From NCBI GenBank assembly GCA_038248985.1, contig JBBRWV010000050.1:1-23466 (forward strand): a stretch of DNA of 23,466 nt, written 5' to 3'. Within the stretch, counting starts at the first letter, position 1. Each line of letters starts with the position of its first letter. The notes beneath the pieces were generated by a model. It made no database searches. It was not told the DNA's origin and worked only from the letters and a program-made list of their open reading frames with translations. Position numbers and translations under genes: made by a program. Origin of the DNA: JBBRWV01 sp038248985 (lineage in GTDB: Bacteria; Planctomycetota; Phycisphaerae; WQYP01). Shown here piece by piece: positions 8,035 to 17,100 of this stretch.

Positions 8035-8125
8035 TGTACGGAGTGTGCTAAAAGTGCAAGCTTGGAATCAATGGCCCGAAGAGAGAAAAGAAGGAACCAA
8101 GTCCGAGGCACCGACAACACATCGA

Positions 8126-10003
8126 TTACGAGCTGGATTTCAGGCGGTGCTCAAGAGACTCCAGCTCTTCGGTTAATCCTTGCGGTAACCGATCCCCGAA
8201 CTTGGCGTAATGTTCCTTCACCGACGGAACCTCGGCCAACCAGCCGGGCGCGTCGACACTTAACAAATCCTTCAGGTTTGCAGCGTCCATGTTCAGACCG
8301 CTCAAATCCACAGTTCCCGGTTTCGGCAGATAACCCACCGCCGTCTTCGCCGCATCGCTCTCGTCACATGTCGGCTTGGTCAATCGCTCAAAAATCCATT
8401 TTAATACGCGGCAGTTATCTCCATACCCCGGCCACAGAAATTTGCCCTCAGCATTTTTGCGGAACCAGTTCACCTGGAAAATGCGCGGCAGCTTGTCGGC
8501 CTTCGGTGCATTCGATCCGACCTTCAGCCAATGCGCGAAATAATCACCCATGTGATAGCCACAGAACGGCAGCATAGCCATTGGATCACGCCGCAGAGCG
8601 CCGACCTTTCCCGCCGCCGCCGCCGTCGTCTCCGACGCCATGATCGAACCGAGAAACACGCCGTGACGCCAGCTCAGTGATTCATTCACCAGCGGCACCA
8701 CGCTTGCACGGCGGCCGCCGAAAAGGATCGCGGAGATCGGCACGCCCCGGGGATCTTCCCATTCGGCAGCGATGACCGGGCACTGGCGCGCCGGCGCGGT
8801 GAAGCGGGCGTTCGGATGGGCCGCTTTTCTGCTCGACTGAGGTGTCCACGGGCGACGCGTCCAATCCGTCAGATGCTCGGGCGCTGGTTTCGACATTTCT
8901 TCCCACCACACGTCCCCATCAGGCGTCAACGCACAGTTGGTGAATATCGTTCCGCGAGTAATCGTTCGCATCGCATTGGGATTGCTCTTCATCGAGGTGC
9001 CCGGCGCCACGCCGAAAAAACCGGCTTCCGGATTAATCGCGTACAGTTGGCCATCGGCTCCGAATTTCATCCACGCGATGTCATCGCCAATCGTCTCGAC
9101 CTTCCACCCGGCCAGCGTCGGTTCCATCATCGCCAGATTCGTCTTGCCGCACGCCGACGGAAATGCCGCCGCGACATATTTCACTTCGCGCGCCGGCGAC
9201 GTCAACTTCAAAATCAACATATGCTCGGCCAGCCAGCCTTCGTCCCGGGCCTGGACGGAGGCAATGCGTAAGGCATGGCATTTTTTGCCAAGCAGAGCAT
9301 TGCCCCCGTACCCGGAGCCAAACGATTGGATCTCCCGCGTCTCGGGAAAATGACATATATATTTGTGCTCCTCATTGCAGGGCCACGGCACATCTGCCGC
9401 GCTCTCACCAAGAGGCATGCCCACCGAGTGCAGCCCGCGAACAAAGTCCTCGCTTGCCCCCATTTTTTCCAGCACCTGGATGCCCACCCGTGTCATCAAG
9501 TGCATGTTTACAACCACGTACGGACTGTCGGTGCATTCAATGCCAATCTTTCCAATCGGCGAGTTCACCGGTCCCATCGAATACGGAATCACGTACATTG
9601 TCCGGCCCTTCATGCAGCCGGAAAAATGCCCCGCCAGTTTCTCCTTCATCTCCCGTGGATCGGCCCAGTTGTTGGTGGGACCGGCGTCCGAGCGATTCGC
9701 CGAACAGATGAATGTCGACTGCTCCACGCGCGCCACATCCGCCGGATCCGAGCGGCACAAAAACGAGTCCGGACGTTTTTTGGCATCCAGCGGAATGAAC
9801 GTCCCCGCCTGCACCATCAACTGACATAAGCGCTGATATTCCCGACGCGATCCATCGCACCACACCACTTCATCCGGTTTGCACAGGGCGATGGTCTCTT
9901 CAATAAACAGTTTGAGTTTGGGGTTCTTCCCCATATGGCATGCGCCGTCGCAGCCACACTCGCAAAGGTCGGTTTCTTGATCGGTCTGCAAAAGAGTCGA
10001 CAT
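8126..10003 (-). CDS. pckG: Phosphoenolpyruvate carboxykinase, GTP-dependent
   Basis: Cytosolic enzyme that converts oxaloacetate plus GTP to PEP, CO2 and GDP, the first committed step of gluconeogenesis. 625 residues, close to the family norm. Diagnostic motifs are CANRSDAGPTNNW, the P-loop SACGKT (reactive Cys285 and Lys287), FGGRRASVVPLV, and GYHMGDYFAHW. The N-terminus carries about 25 extra residues with a Cys-rich knot, CECGCDGACH (about residues 14-23), not usual in this family. An internal ATG (codon 24) could be an alternative start that omits it, but GAGG upstream of 10003 supports the longer form. It diverges from an Rrf2 regulator gene, and a palindrome lies near its likely transcription start. 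Confidence 0.96.
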   Translation of the reverse strand: MSTLLQTDQETDLCECGCDGACHMGKNPKLKLFIEETIALCKPDEVVWCDGSRREYQRLCQLMVQAGTFIPLDAKKRPDSFLCRSDPADVARVEQSTFICSANRSDAGPTNNWADPREMKEKLAGHFSGCMKGRTMYVIPYSMGPVNSPIGKIGIECTDSPYVVVNMHLMTRVGIQVLEKMGASEDFVRGLHSVGMPLGESAADVPWPCNEEHKYICHFPETREIQSFGSGYGGNALLGKKCHALRIASVQARDEGWLAEHMLILKLTSPAREVKYVAAAFPSACGKTNLAMMEPTLAGWKVETIGDDIAWMKFGADGQLYAINPEAGFFGVAPGTSMKSNPNAMRTITRGTIFTNCALTPDGDVWWEEMSKPAPEHLTDWTRRPWTPQSSRKAAHPNARFTAPARQCPVIAAEWEDPRGVPISAILFGGRRASVVPLVNESLSWRHGVFLGSIMASETTAAAAGKVGALRRDPMAMLPFCGYHMGDYFAHWLKVGSNAPKADKLPRIFQVNWFRKNAEGKFLWPGYGDNCRVLKWIFERLTKPTCDESDAAKTAVGYLPKPGTVDLSGLNMDAANLKDLLSVDAPGWLAEVPSVKEHYAKFGDRLPQGLTEELESLEHRLKSSS

Positions 10004-10031
10004 TCAGGCAATCCTCGTACTTTAAAACTCT

Positions 10032-10058
10032 TGGCAGGTCCAAACGAAGTTCCTGCCA
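10032..10058. repeat. Inverted repeat in the pckG leader
   Basis: TGGCAGG (10032-10038) and CCTGCCA (10052-10058) are perfect complements 13 nt apart. On the - strand this falls in the untranslated leader of pckG, about 30 nt before its ATG, so it could form an mRNA hairpin near the ribosome-binding site. Confidence 0.4.
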
Positions 10059-10102
10059 GATTTCAGCCAATGTAAAATTTTAATTGTGAATCCCAGATCG
10101 AA

Positions 10103-10121
10103 AAGACTACTTATTAGTCTT
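10103..10121. promoter_or_regulatory. Palindromic operator candidate between pckG and the Rrf2 gene
   Basis: AAGACTACTTATTAGTCTT is a perfect 7 bp inverted repeat with a 5 nt spacer in an AT-rich region. The GACT...AGTC half-sites resemble the dyads bound by IscR-like Rrf2 regulators, although the spacing is 7 rather than the 5 of the E. coli IscR type 1 site. It lies where pckG transcription should begin, and about 100 nt upstream of the rrf2-like start. Confidence 0.5.
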
Positions 10122-10122
10122 A

Positions 10123-10151
10123 AATTAACCGGTTTGCCATGATGATGTCAA
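10123..10151 (-). promoter_or_regulatory. Candidate pckG promoter
   Basis: On the - strand, TTGACA (10151-10146) is followed after 17 nt by TTAATT (10128-10123). The -35 is a perfect consensus and the -10 is weak. Predicted initiation falls in the adjacent palindrome at 10103-10121, which would suit repression. Confidence 0.4.
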
Positions 10152-10223
10152 ACGTTTTTCAGAATTTCACTTGTAATAGATGGCTAAATGGGCTTAAATT
10201 CATTCAATAAGGAGATTTTAACC

Positions 10224-10709
10224 GTGATTTTTTCCAACCCTAGTGAATATGCTATTCGTGCTCTTTCTGAGCTGGTCCTGATGGGGCAAGAGGCTGCCGC
10301 TACCGGCACTGGCCGTCGGGCCGGTTTCGTCATGCTCGATAAGCTCACCGATCAAGCCAGCCTCCCGCGCGAGTTCCTGGCGAAAATCTTCCGCCAACTC
10401 GTCGAAGCAGGCCTTCTAGCCAGCGCCAAAGGCCCTGGTGGTGGCTTTGCTCTGGCACGCCCCGCCCACGAAATATCGATTCTGCAGATCATTGAAGCCG
10501 TTGATGGCGGCCACCAAATTGACGGCTGCGTCGTCGGTTTGGCCAAGTGCAATGACCAGGTCCCCTGCCCCCAACATGACCTATTCAAGCCCATCCGTCA
10601 GCGCCTCCGCGCCTACCTTTCCACCACCACCCTCGCCGATACGGCGGCCAGCCTTAAAGAGAAAAAGGCCATTTCCCCCATAGATACGGTAATCAGTCCC
10701 GAGATTTAA
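10224..10709 (+). CDS. Rrf2 family transcriptional regulator, Fe-S type
   Basis: 161-residue winged-helix DNA-binding regulator. I start it at GTG 10224, which has AAGGAG (10209-10214) upstream and gives the standard family N-terminus (M/V)IFSNPSEYAIRAL. The ATG 36 nt further upstream has no ribosome site. The HTH lies at about residues 40-60 (LPREFLAKIFRQLVEAG) and the wing at SAKGPGGGFALARP. Three cysteines, Cys102, Cys109 and Cys115 (C-X6-C-X5-C), sit where IscR and NsrR bind their Fe-S cluster, so redox, iron or NO sensing is likely. Divergent arrangement with pckG suggests it may regulate pckG and itself. It is not assignable to IscR proper, because no isc genes are nearby. Confidence 0.9.
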   Translation: MIFSNPSEYAIRALSELVLMGQEAAATGTGRRAGFVMLDKLTDQASLPREFLAKIFRQLVEAGLLASAKGPGGGFALARPAHEISILQIIEAVDGGHQIDGCVVGLAKCNDQVPCPQHDLFKPIRQRLRAYLSTTTLADTAASLKEKKAISPIDTVISPEI

Positions 10710-10770
10710 TCGGCTTGTCCGCTGTCGCATTTCGGACTCTCTACTCCGCAATTCGTGTTGTCAGTCAGCC

Positions 10771-10805
10771 CGACCGGTTCCCCTTACCAAGGCCGGTTCT
10801 GGTCG
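10771..10805. repeat. Imperfect hairpin between convergent genes
   Basis: CGACC (10771-10775) can pair with GGTCG (10801-10805), and inner CCTT (10782-10785) with AAGG (10789-10792). It sits in the 163 nt gap between the ends of the Rrf2 gene and the fucosidase. There is no T tract and the helices are short, so the role is uncertain. Confidence 0.25.
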
Positions 10806-10872
10806 CGCATTCTGAAGAAACTCAGCCAAAATTTGCTTCGATCCTGCGTGCCCACTGTTTCAGGAAACGCGA

Positions 10873-12330
10873 TTACTGCGCCGCAATATCATTGCCCCAA
10901 ATGTTATCCTCGCGCTGCTTCATCAGCGTTTCATCTACCATCTCCCGAGTAACCAGTTCGCTGTGATATAGGGCAAACCGCAGAATCGTCGGGCATGCCA
11001 GAGATTCCTCGATCTCCAGCCGCACGCGCTGAGCCGTAACCACCGGAATTCCATGTAACCGCTTGTAGCCAATCGTGGTCCCATTCGCCACGGTCTTCCA
11101 TTCGGCGCCTTCCAGCACCTGCACCCGATGCCTGGCCACCCTCTGCCCCAAGCGGATCTGTTCCTGCAAACAAATCACGTTGATCTTCTGCGGCGATCCC
11201 AGGTCGATCTCCACCCACCCCGTCGTCACGCCGTCGTCCGTGGCCCAATAAGATTCCGGATGCCCGTCCACCACACGACCGGCCGAAAATATCCCATCAT
11301 GGGCCCGCGTGGAGGACGCCGTCACATTTTTCCCCGCAGCCAGATCTGTCGCAAAAATGCTCTCAAGCCTCCGATGGAATTCCATCACCGAGGCTACATC
11401 ATTCTCATGAAACAAACCCCGCTGGTCGGGGGGAATGTTCAGCAAGATAAGGCTGTTTCTCCCCACCGAGCGGAAATACAAATCCACCAGGCTCTGCGGC
11501 GTGCGAATCTGTCCGTTCTCTTTTTCGTGCCAGAACCACCCATGCCGAATCGACACGTCCGATTCCGCCGGCCGCCACGTATCGCCATTCATGTTCCCAT
11601 GATGCAGAGAATCGCGAATCACATCAGAAAAATCCCCCGGCTTCGTGGTTACCGCCGTATCCACCGTCGCCCAGCTCGGATCGCCCGCGAACCCGCGCTC
11701 GTTGGCGACCCAACGCACGTCCGGACCGGCATCCGAGAACATCACCGCATCCGGCGCAAACTGCCGCACCGTCGCTTGGAATCGCGGCCAGTCATACACC
11801 TGCCGCTTACCGTTGGGGCCTTCCGCACACGCCCCGTCAAACCAGACTTCGTGCACTTCGCCATATTGCGTCAGTAACTCCGTCAATTGATTCACAAAAT
11901 AATCGTTATACCGTTCCGAATCCCCATAAGATTTCTCATGCCGATCCCAGGGCGAAAGATACATCCCCACCTTCAATCCCTCCGCCCGACACGCATCCAC
12001 CCACTCGCGCACCAGGTTGCCCTTGCCCTTTTTGTACGGCGAATGGCTGATGTTGTGATCCGTGAACTTGCTGGGCCAGAGGCAAAAACCGTCGTGATGT
12101 TTGCAGGTCAAAATGAGCAGGTTGAATCCCGCCGCCTTCGCCACCCGCGCCCACTGTCGCGGATCACATTCCGTGGGATTGAACACGCTGGGGCTTTCCG
12201 TTCCATCGCCCCACTCTCGATCCGTGAAAGTATTGACCGTGAAATGGACAAACAACGATCGCTCAAGACGTTGCCACGCCAATTGTGCCGCGGTGGGAAG
12301 GGCGCCAAACGGTGCGGGGGCATAAAACAT
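10873..12330 (-). CDS. Alpha-L-fucosidase (GH29) with C-terminal F5/8-type C domain
   Basis: 485-residue retaining glycosidase that removes alpha-L-fucose from glycans. The (beta/alpha)8 catalytic domain fills about residues 1-330. It shows LFVHFTVNTF, the CKHHDGFCLWPS segment typical of GH29, and nucleophile Asp165 in VHEVWFDGA. From about residue 350 a galactose-binding/discoidin domain follows (NVTASSTRAHDG, VVDGHPESYWATDDG, WVEIDLGSPQKI). The ATG at 12330 has GGAG (12342-12339) at 8 nt; the ATG at 12336 is too close to it. No signal peptide is visible, which suggests action on imported oligosaccharides. It lies 87 nt downstream of guaB on the same strand. No sugar transporter or other fucose gene is in view. 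Confidence 0.92.
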   Translation of the reverse strand: MFYAPAPFGALPTAAQLAWQRLERSLFVHFTVNTFTDREWGDGTESPSVFNPTECDPRQWARVAKAAGFNLLILTCKHHDGFCLWPSKFTDHNISHSPYKKGKGNLVREWVDACRAEGLKVGMYLSPWDRHEKSYGDSERYNDYFVNQLTELLTQYGEVHEVWFDGACAEGPNGKRQVYDWPRFQATVRQFAPDAVMFSDAGPDVRWVANERGFAGDPSWATVDTAVTTKPGDFSDVIRDSLHHGNMNGDTWRPAESDVSIRHGWFWHEKENGQIRTPQSLVDLYFRSVGRNSLILLNIPPDQRGLFHENDVASVMEFHRRLESIFATDLAAGKNVTASSTRAHDGIFSAGRVVDGHPESYWATDDGVTTGWVEIDLGSPQKINVICLQEQIRLGQRVARHRVQVLEGAEWKTVANGTTIGYKRLHGIPVVTAQRVRLEIEESLACPTILRFALYHSELVTREMVDETLMKQREDNIWGNDIAAQ

Positions 12331-12417
12331 GCACATATCTCCAGAGAGATGAGGACGCGCAGAAACCAATAGAAAAATTGCGCAAGCTAGAAATGGACCA
12401 ACGCCGGGCCGGACGGA

Positions 12418-13923
12418 TTATTCCCCATCGCGCTCGCCCGTGTGATAGTTCGGCGACTCGCGTGTAATCTGAATATCGTGCGGATGGCTCTCGACCATGG
12501 ATGCCGAAGTGACCTTCACAAACCGCGCATCCTTGCGCAATTCGTCAATGGTCTTTGTTCCACAGTAACCCATGCCCGCGCGTAGCCCCCCCACCATCTG
12601 GTAGACGAAATCACCCAGCGGCCCGCGGTAATGCACAAGACCTTCTACGCCCTCCGGCACCAGCTTGCTCGATTCCTTGACCTTCGCCTGCCCGTATCGA
12701 TCGGCCGATCCCTGAACCATCGCGCCCATCGAACCCATCCCGCGATAACTCTTGAAACGTTTCCCGCGCCGAATCACCATCTCGCCCGGCGATTCATCCA
12801 AGCCCGCAAACAACGACCCCATCATTACGCACGATGCGCCCGCCGCCAGCGCCTTGGTGATGTCCCCGCTGTGTCGAATTCCCCCGTCAGCGATCACCGG
12901 CACACCCGCCGCGTGCGCCACCTTCACCGCGTTGAAAATCGCCGTAATCTGCGGCACACCCACGCCGGAGATAATCCGCGTGGTGCAAATACTGCCCGGC
13001 CCGATTCCAACTTTGATCGCATCCGCCCCAGCCTCAATCAAATCCCGCGCCGCTTCGCCCGTCGCGATGTTTCCCGCAACCACCTGAATATTGAACCGGC
13101 GTTTGATCTCGCGCACCGACTCGATCACGTTGGCCGAATGTCCATGGGCGGTATCCACTACCACCACATCCACATCCTTCTTGATCAGCGCTTCCACGCG
13201 ATCCAATTGCTTTACGCCCACCGCCGCCCCGACGCGCAACCGCCCGCGCGCATCCTTGCACGCGCGCGGAAACTGATGCGTCTTGTCAATGTCGCGCATC
13301 GTGATCATTCCCACCAACCGCTTGCGATCATCGATCAGCAGCAGCTTTTCCACCCGCGCACTGTTGAGTATGCGCTCCGCTTCATTCAGCGTCGTGTTCA
13401 CTGGCGCCGTCACCAGGTTAGATTTCGTCATGATGTCCTTGACCGGATTCCCGCCATCGCCCCCCTCGTGAAATTTTAGATCGCGCCGCGTGAGAATGCC
13501 CACCAATTCCCCGCCGTTGACCGTAATCGGAATGCCCGAGATATTTTGCTCCCGCATGATCTGCCGCGCCTGTTCCACCGTCGCATCCGGCGGCAACGTC
13601 ACGGGATCGAAAATGATGCCGTTCTCCGAGCGCTTCACCTTCTCCACTTCGCGGCACTGCACATCGATCGGCATGTTCTTGTGGATAAATCCCAGTCCAC
13701 CTTCCTGCGCCAGCGCAATCGCCAGCGATGCTTCCGTCACCGTATCCATCGGTGCCGAGAGCAGAGGTATATTGAGTTGAATGGAACGCGTAAGCTGCGT
13801 GCGCACGTCCGCATCCGTCGGAATGAAATCCGACCGGCGCGGAATCAGCAGCACATCGTCAAACGTGATGCCATCTTCAATGATTTTGGAAACGGGATTA
13901 TCGAGAGAAGTGTGGTTTTCCAT
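12418..13923 (-). CDS. guaB: Inosine-5'-monophosphate dehydrogenase
   Basis: Oxidises IMP to XMP with NAD+, the rate-limiting step of guanine nucleotide synthesis, as a cytosolic tetramer or octamer. The barrel starts with GITFDDVLLIPRRSDF. Two CBS domains (about residues 95-215) interrupt it, with motifs such as GIPITVNGGELVGILTRRDL and VGMITMRDIDK. The catalytic loop GPGSICTTR carries Cys313, followed by ADGGIRHSGDI and the flap region GMGSMGAM. I chose the ATG at 13923 (501 residues, the family norm), although no Shine-Dalgarno precedes it. A GTG at 13965 is an in-frame alternative adding 14 residues. It lies downstream of the nrdJ terminator, so it is probably transcribed from its own promoter. 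Confidence 0.96.
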   Translation of the reverse strand: MENHTSLDNPVSKIIEDGITFDDVLLIPRRSDFIPTDADVRTQLTRSIQLNIPLLSAPMDTVTEASLAIALAQEGGLGFIHKNMPIDVQCREVEKVKRSENGIIFDPVTLPPDATVEQARQIMREQNISGIPITVNGGELVGILTRRDLKFHEGGDGGNPVKDIMTKSNLVTAPVNTTLNEAERILNSARVEKLLLIDDRKRLVGMITMRDIDKTHQFPRACKDARGRLRVGAAVGVKQLDRVEALIKKDVDVVVVDTAHGHSANVIESVREIKRRFNIQVVAGNIATGEAARDLIEAGADAIKVGIGPGSICTTRIISGVGVPQITAIFNAVKVAHAAGVPVIADGGIRHSGDITKALAAGASCVMMGSLFAGLDESPGEMVIRRGKRFKSYRGMGSMGAMVQGSADRYGQAKVKESSKLVPEGVEGLVHYRGPLGDFVYQMVGGLRAGMGYCGTKTIDELRKDARFVKVTSASMVESHPHDIQITRESPNYHTGERDGE

Positions 13924-14015
13924 GTGCCAATCATGCGGATGCCGATGCTTTGTGTCAAGAGACACACCCCACCGCTTTTCCCACCACCATTGTCCGGCCC
14001 AATTTCCGGGTCAAC

Positions 14016-14051
14016 AAAAAAACCTGGGAACCGCTTTTGGCGATCCCCAGG
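14016..14051 (-). terminator. Strong intrinsic terminator after nrdJ
   Basis: Read on the - strand, CCTGGGGATCGC (14051-14040) pairs with GCGGTTCCCAGG (14034-14023) over 12 positions, including two G-T wobbles, around the loop CAAAA. Seven T residues follow (14022-14016). It lies about 112 nt past the nrdJ stop and 93 nt before guaB, so it separates the two transcription units. Confidence 0.85.
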
Positions 14052-14108
14052 CTCTTCAAGGAAGGGGAGAAGGAAATCCGGTTCACATGGCTGCGGCCTC
14101 ATTCCGTT

Positions 14109-14124
14109 TGCAGGTAAACCTGCA
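14109..14124. repeat. Short perfect hairpin 3' of nrdJ
   Basis: TGCAGG (14109-14114) and CCTGCA (14119-14124) flank the loop TAAA. It lies between the nrdJ stop (14164) and the intrinsic terminator at 14016-14051. It may protect the transcript end, but a specific role cannot be shown. Confidence 0.35.
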
Positions 14125-14163
14125 TGCCGCCGCTACTTCCCTACCACAAATACTGCGCCGTCC

Positions 14164-17100
14164 TCAGGAGCATCCCAGCGATGCACCACAATTCAGGCAC
14201 TTGTAACATGTTCCATTCCGCACGGTAATCGCACCACAGGTGCACACCGGCGCGTCGCCCATCAACTGGCTCATCGCCTCGTTTAACTGATTCGACGCCT
14301 GCCGGCTGGACTCCATCACGATCGTTTCCGTATGCGACTGAAGCATCACGGAGGTTCCACCGTTGTGCCCAGCCGGGATCATTGCGGAAACCGCTTCGCG
14401 AACGATCTCACGCCCGCCGCCAGTGCCATGACCATTCGTTGGCGGATTGTTGGAGACCACCACCACCGGCACCGCCACGGGAATCGGCTCGCCATGATCG
14501 GCACTTTCCCGCTTGGGGGCGTTCTCCAAGCGGTAACCGGGAATAAACTGCATCCCCAGCCAACGCGCCACATAATCCATCAAGCTCTTGGCCATCGGAA
14601 TATCGCGATTCTGCGTATAGCCCGCGGGCTCAAAACGCATGTGCTCAAACTTACGCACAATCGCATCCACCGGCACACCGTATTGCAGATTCAGCGAAAT
14701 CAGCGTCGCCACTGTGTCCATCAAACCGTTGATCGTGCTGCCCTGCTTGGCCATCGTAATGAACACTTCACCCGGCGTGTTGTCGTCAAACATCCCCACG
14801 GTGATGTAGCCTTCATGACCTTGAATATCAAACTTGTGCGTGATGCTCGCCCGCGTGTCGGCCAGGCGACGACGGAACGGACGCTCCACGATTTTCACCA
14901 CCACGCGTTCGATGGGTTCGGTCGCCGTGATCGTCGATGCTGACGCAGGTGTCTCTACCCGTGTCTTGCATTCGTGGCTTACAGAAGGATCGCCGCAGGT
15001 TTGGCAGCCGGTGGCATTCTCTGCCTTCAAAGCGTCCACATCCTGATCGTCGGACGTATCATCGTCCGCCGAGGAATTCAAGGGTTGGCTCAATTTGCTG
15101 CCATCGCGATACAACGCCACGGCTTTGAGGGCGACGCGCCAACTTTCCATATACGCTTCTTCGATATCCGCCACGTCCACTTCATTGGGCATGTTGATCG
15201 TCTTGCTGATTGCGCCGCTGATAAAAGGTTGCGCGGCGGCCATCATGCGGATGTGGCCCAGGTGGTGGATAAAGCGGGCGCCGGTGCGGCCGCATTTGTT
15301 GGCACAGTCAAAAACGGCATATTGATCTTCGCGAAGATGCGGGGCACCTTCGATGGTTTGGGTACCGCAGATGTATTCGTTGGCTTCGCGAATCTGCTTC
15401 TTGGTGTAACCTAAAGCCCGTAGCAGATTAAACTTAGGATTCTGCCACGTCTCTTTGGCGAAGCCGAGCCGCTGCATGCACGCTTCGCCGAGCGTCCAGG
15501 GAGAAAAGGCGAAGGCCAGTTCGAAAAAGGAAGGCAGGCAAGCCTCCGTTTTTACCAGATCTTCATCCGTGAAGCCCTTCGCCTTTAACTCATCCTGGCC
15601 GAGGTGTGGGGCGCCTTTGAAGGTGAGGTGGCCCAACACATAGTTGAGAATATCTTTGATTTGCTTTTGCGTATAACCAAGGTTTTTCAGGGCGGGTTCA
15701 ATACTTTGATTCGCAATCTTGAAATGACCGCCGCCGGAAAGCTTCTTGAACTTCACTAGTGCGAAATCCGGCTCTACGCCGGTAGTGTCGCAATCCATTA
15801 ATAAACCAATGGTGCCGGTCGGGGCGATGACGGTTGTTTGGGCGTTGCGATAGCCGTGTTTTTCACCCAGCGCGATGGCGCGATCCCAGCATTCGCGGGC
15901 GGCGGCGAGCAGGCTGGAATGGTTCGGGTGTTTGTTGTTGAAACGGCTGTGGTCGATGGCCATGGGTTTGGCGGTGAGGGATTCGTAGGAATCTTCGTTG
16001 TTGTAGGCGGCGGCGCGGTGGTTTCGCATAACGCGAAGCATGGAATCGCGGTTTTTTTCGAAGCCGGCAAAGGCGCCCAATTCTTGGGCCATTTCGGCGG
16101 AGGTGGCGTAGGCTTCGCCGGTCATGATGGAGGAGATGGCACCGCAGATGGCGCGGCCGGTTTCGCTGTCGTAGGGAATGCCGGCGACCATCAACATCGT
16201 GCCGATGTTGGCGTAGCCGAGACCCAGCGTCCGATAATCAAAGCTCAATTTAGCGATCTCGCGGCTCGGGTAGGCGGCCATGAGAACGCTGATTTCCAAA
16301 ACCGTCGTCCAGAGGCGGCAGGCATGTTTGAAGCCGTCGATATCGAACGTGCGGGTGGTGGCGTCGAAGAGTTTGATCAGGTTGATTGAGGCGAGGTTGC
16401 AGGCGGTGTTGTCAAGGAACATGTATTCGCTGCAGGGGTTGCTGGCGTTGATGCGGCCGCTGGCGGGGCAGGTGTGCCACTCGTTGATTGTGTCATCAAA
16501 CTGGACGCCGGGATCGGCACAGCGCCACGCGGCGTAGCTGATCTGGCCCCACAAGTCGCGGGCCTTCATGGTCTTATGCGTTTTTCCGGTGATGCGGCTG
16601 GTGGTGCTCCAGTCGCCATCTTCTTCGACGGCTTTGATAAATTTGTTGGGCACGCGGACGGAGTTGTTGGAATTTTGGCCGCTGACGGTGGCGTAGGCTT
16701 CGCCGTTGAAGTCGTAATCGAGCTTCAACTTCATTCTCTTGGCCAGTTCCTGCTGTTCTTTGGGCAAATGCTTGATACCTTCGACCAAGCAGGCGACTTT
16801 TACCTCTTCGCGAACCTTCCAGTTGATGAATTCTTCAATGTCGGGGTGGTCAAGGTTCAGGCAGACCATTTTGGCGGCCCGGCGGGTGGTGCCGCCGGAT
16901 TTGATGGCGCCGGCGGCGCGATCGCCGATTTTGAGGAAGCTCATGAGGCCGGAGGACTTGCCGCCGCCGGAGAGGCTTTCGCTTTCGCCGCGTACTTTGG
17001 AGAAGTTGGTGCCGGTGCCGGAGCCATATTTGAAGAGGCGGGCTTCGCGGGTCCAGAGGTCCATGATGCCGCCCTCGTTGACGAGGTCGTCATCGACGCT

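Noticed and set aside
13680..13688. Second perfect DnaA box (on the - strand)
   Set aside because: It lies inside guaB, where it is fully explained by the conserved residues FIHKN of the enzyme.
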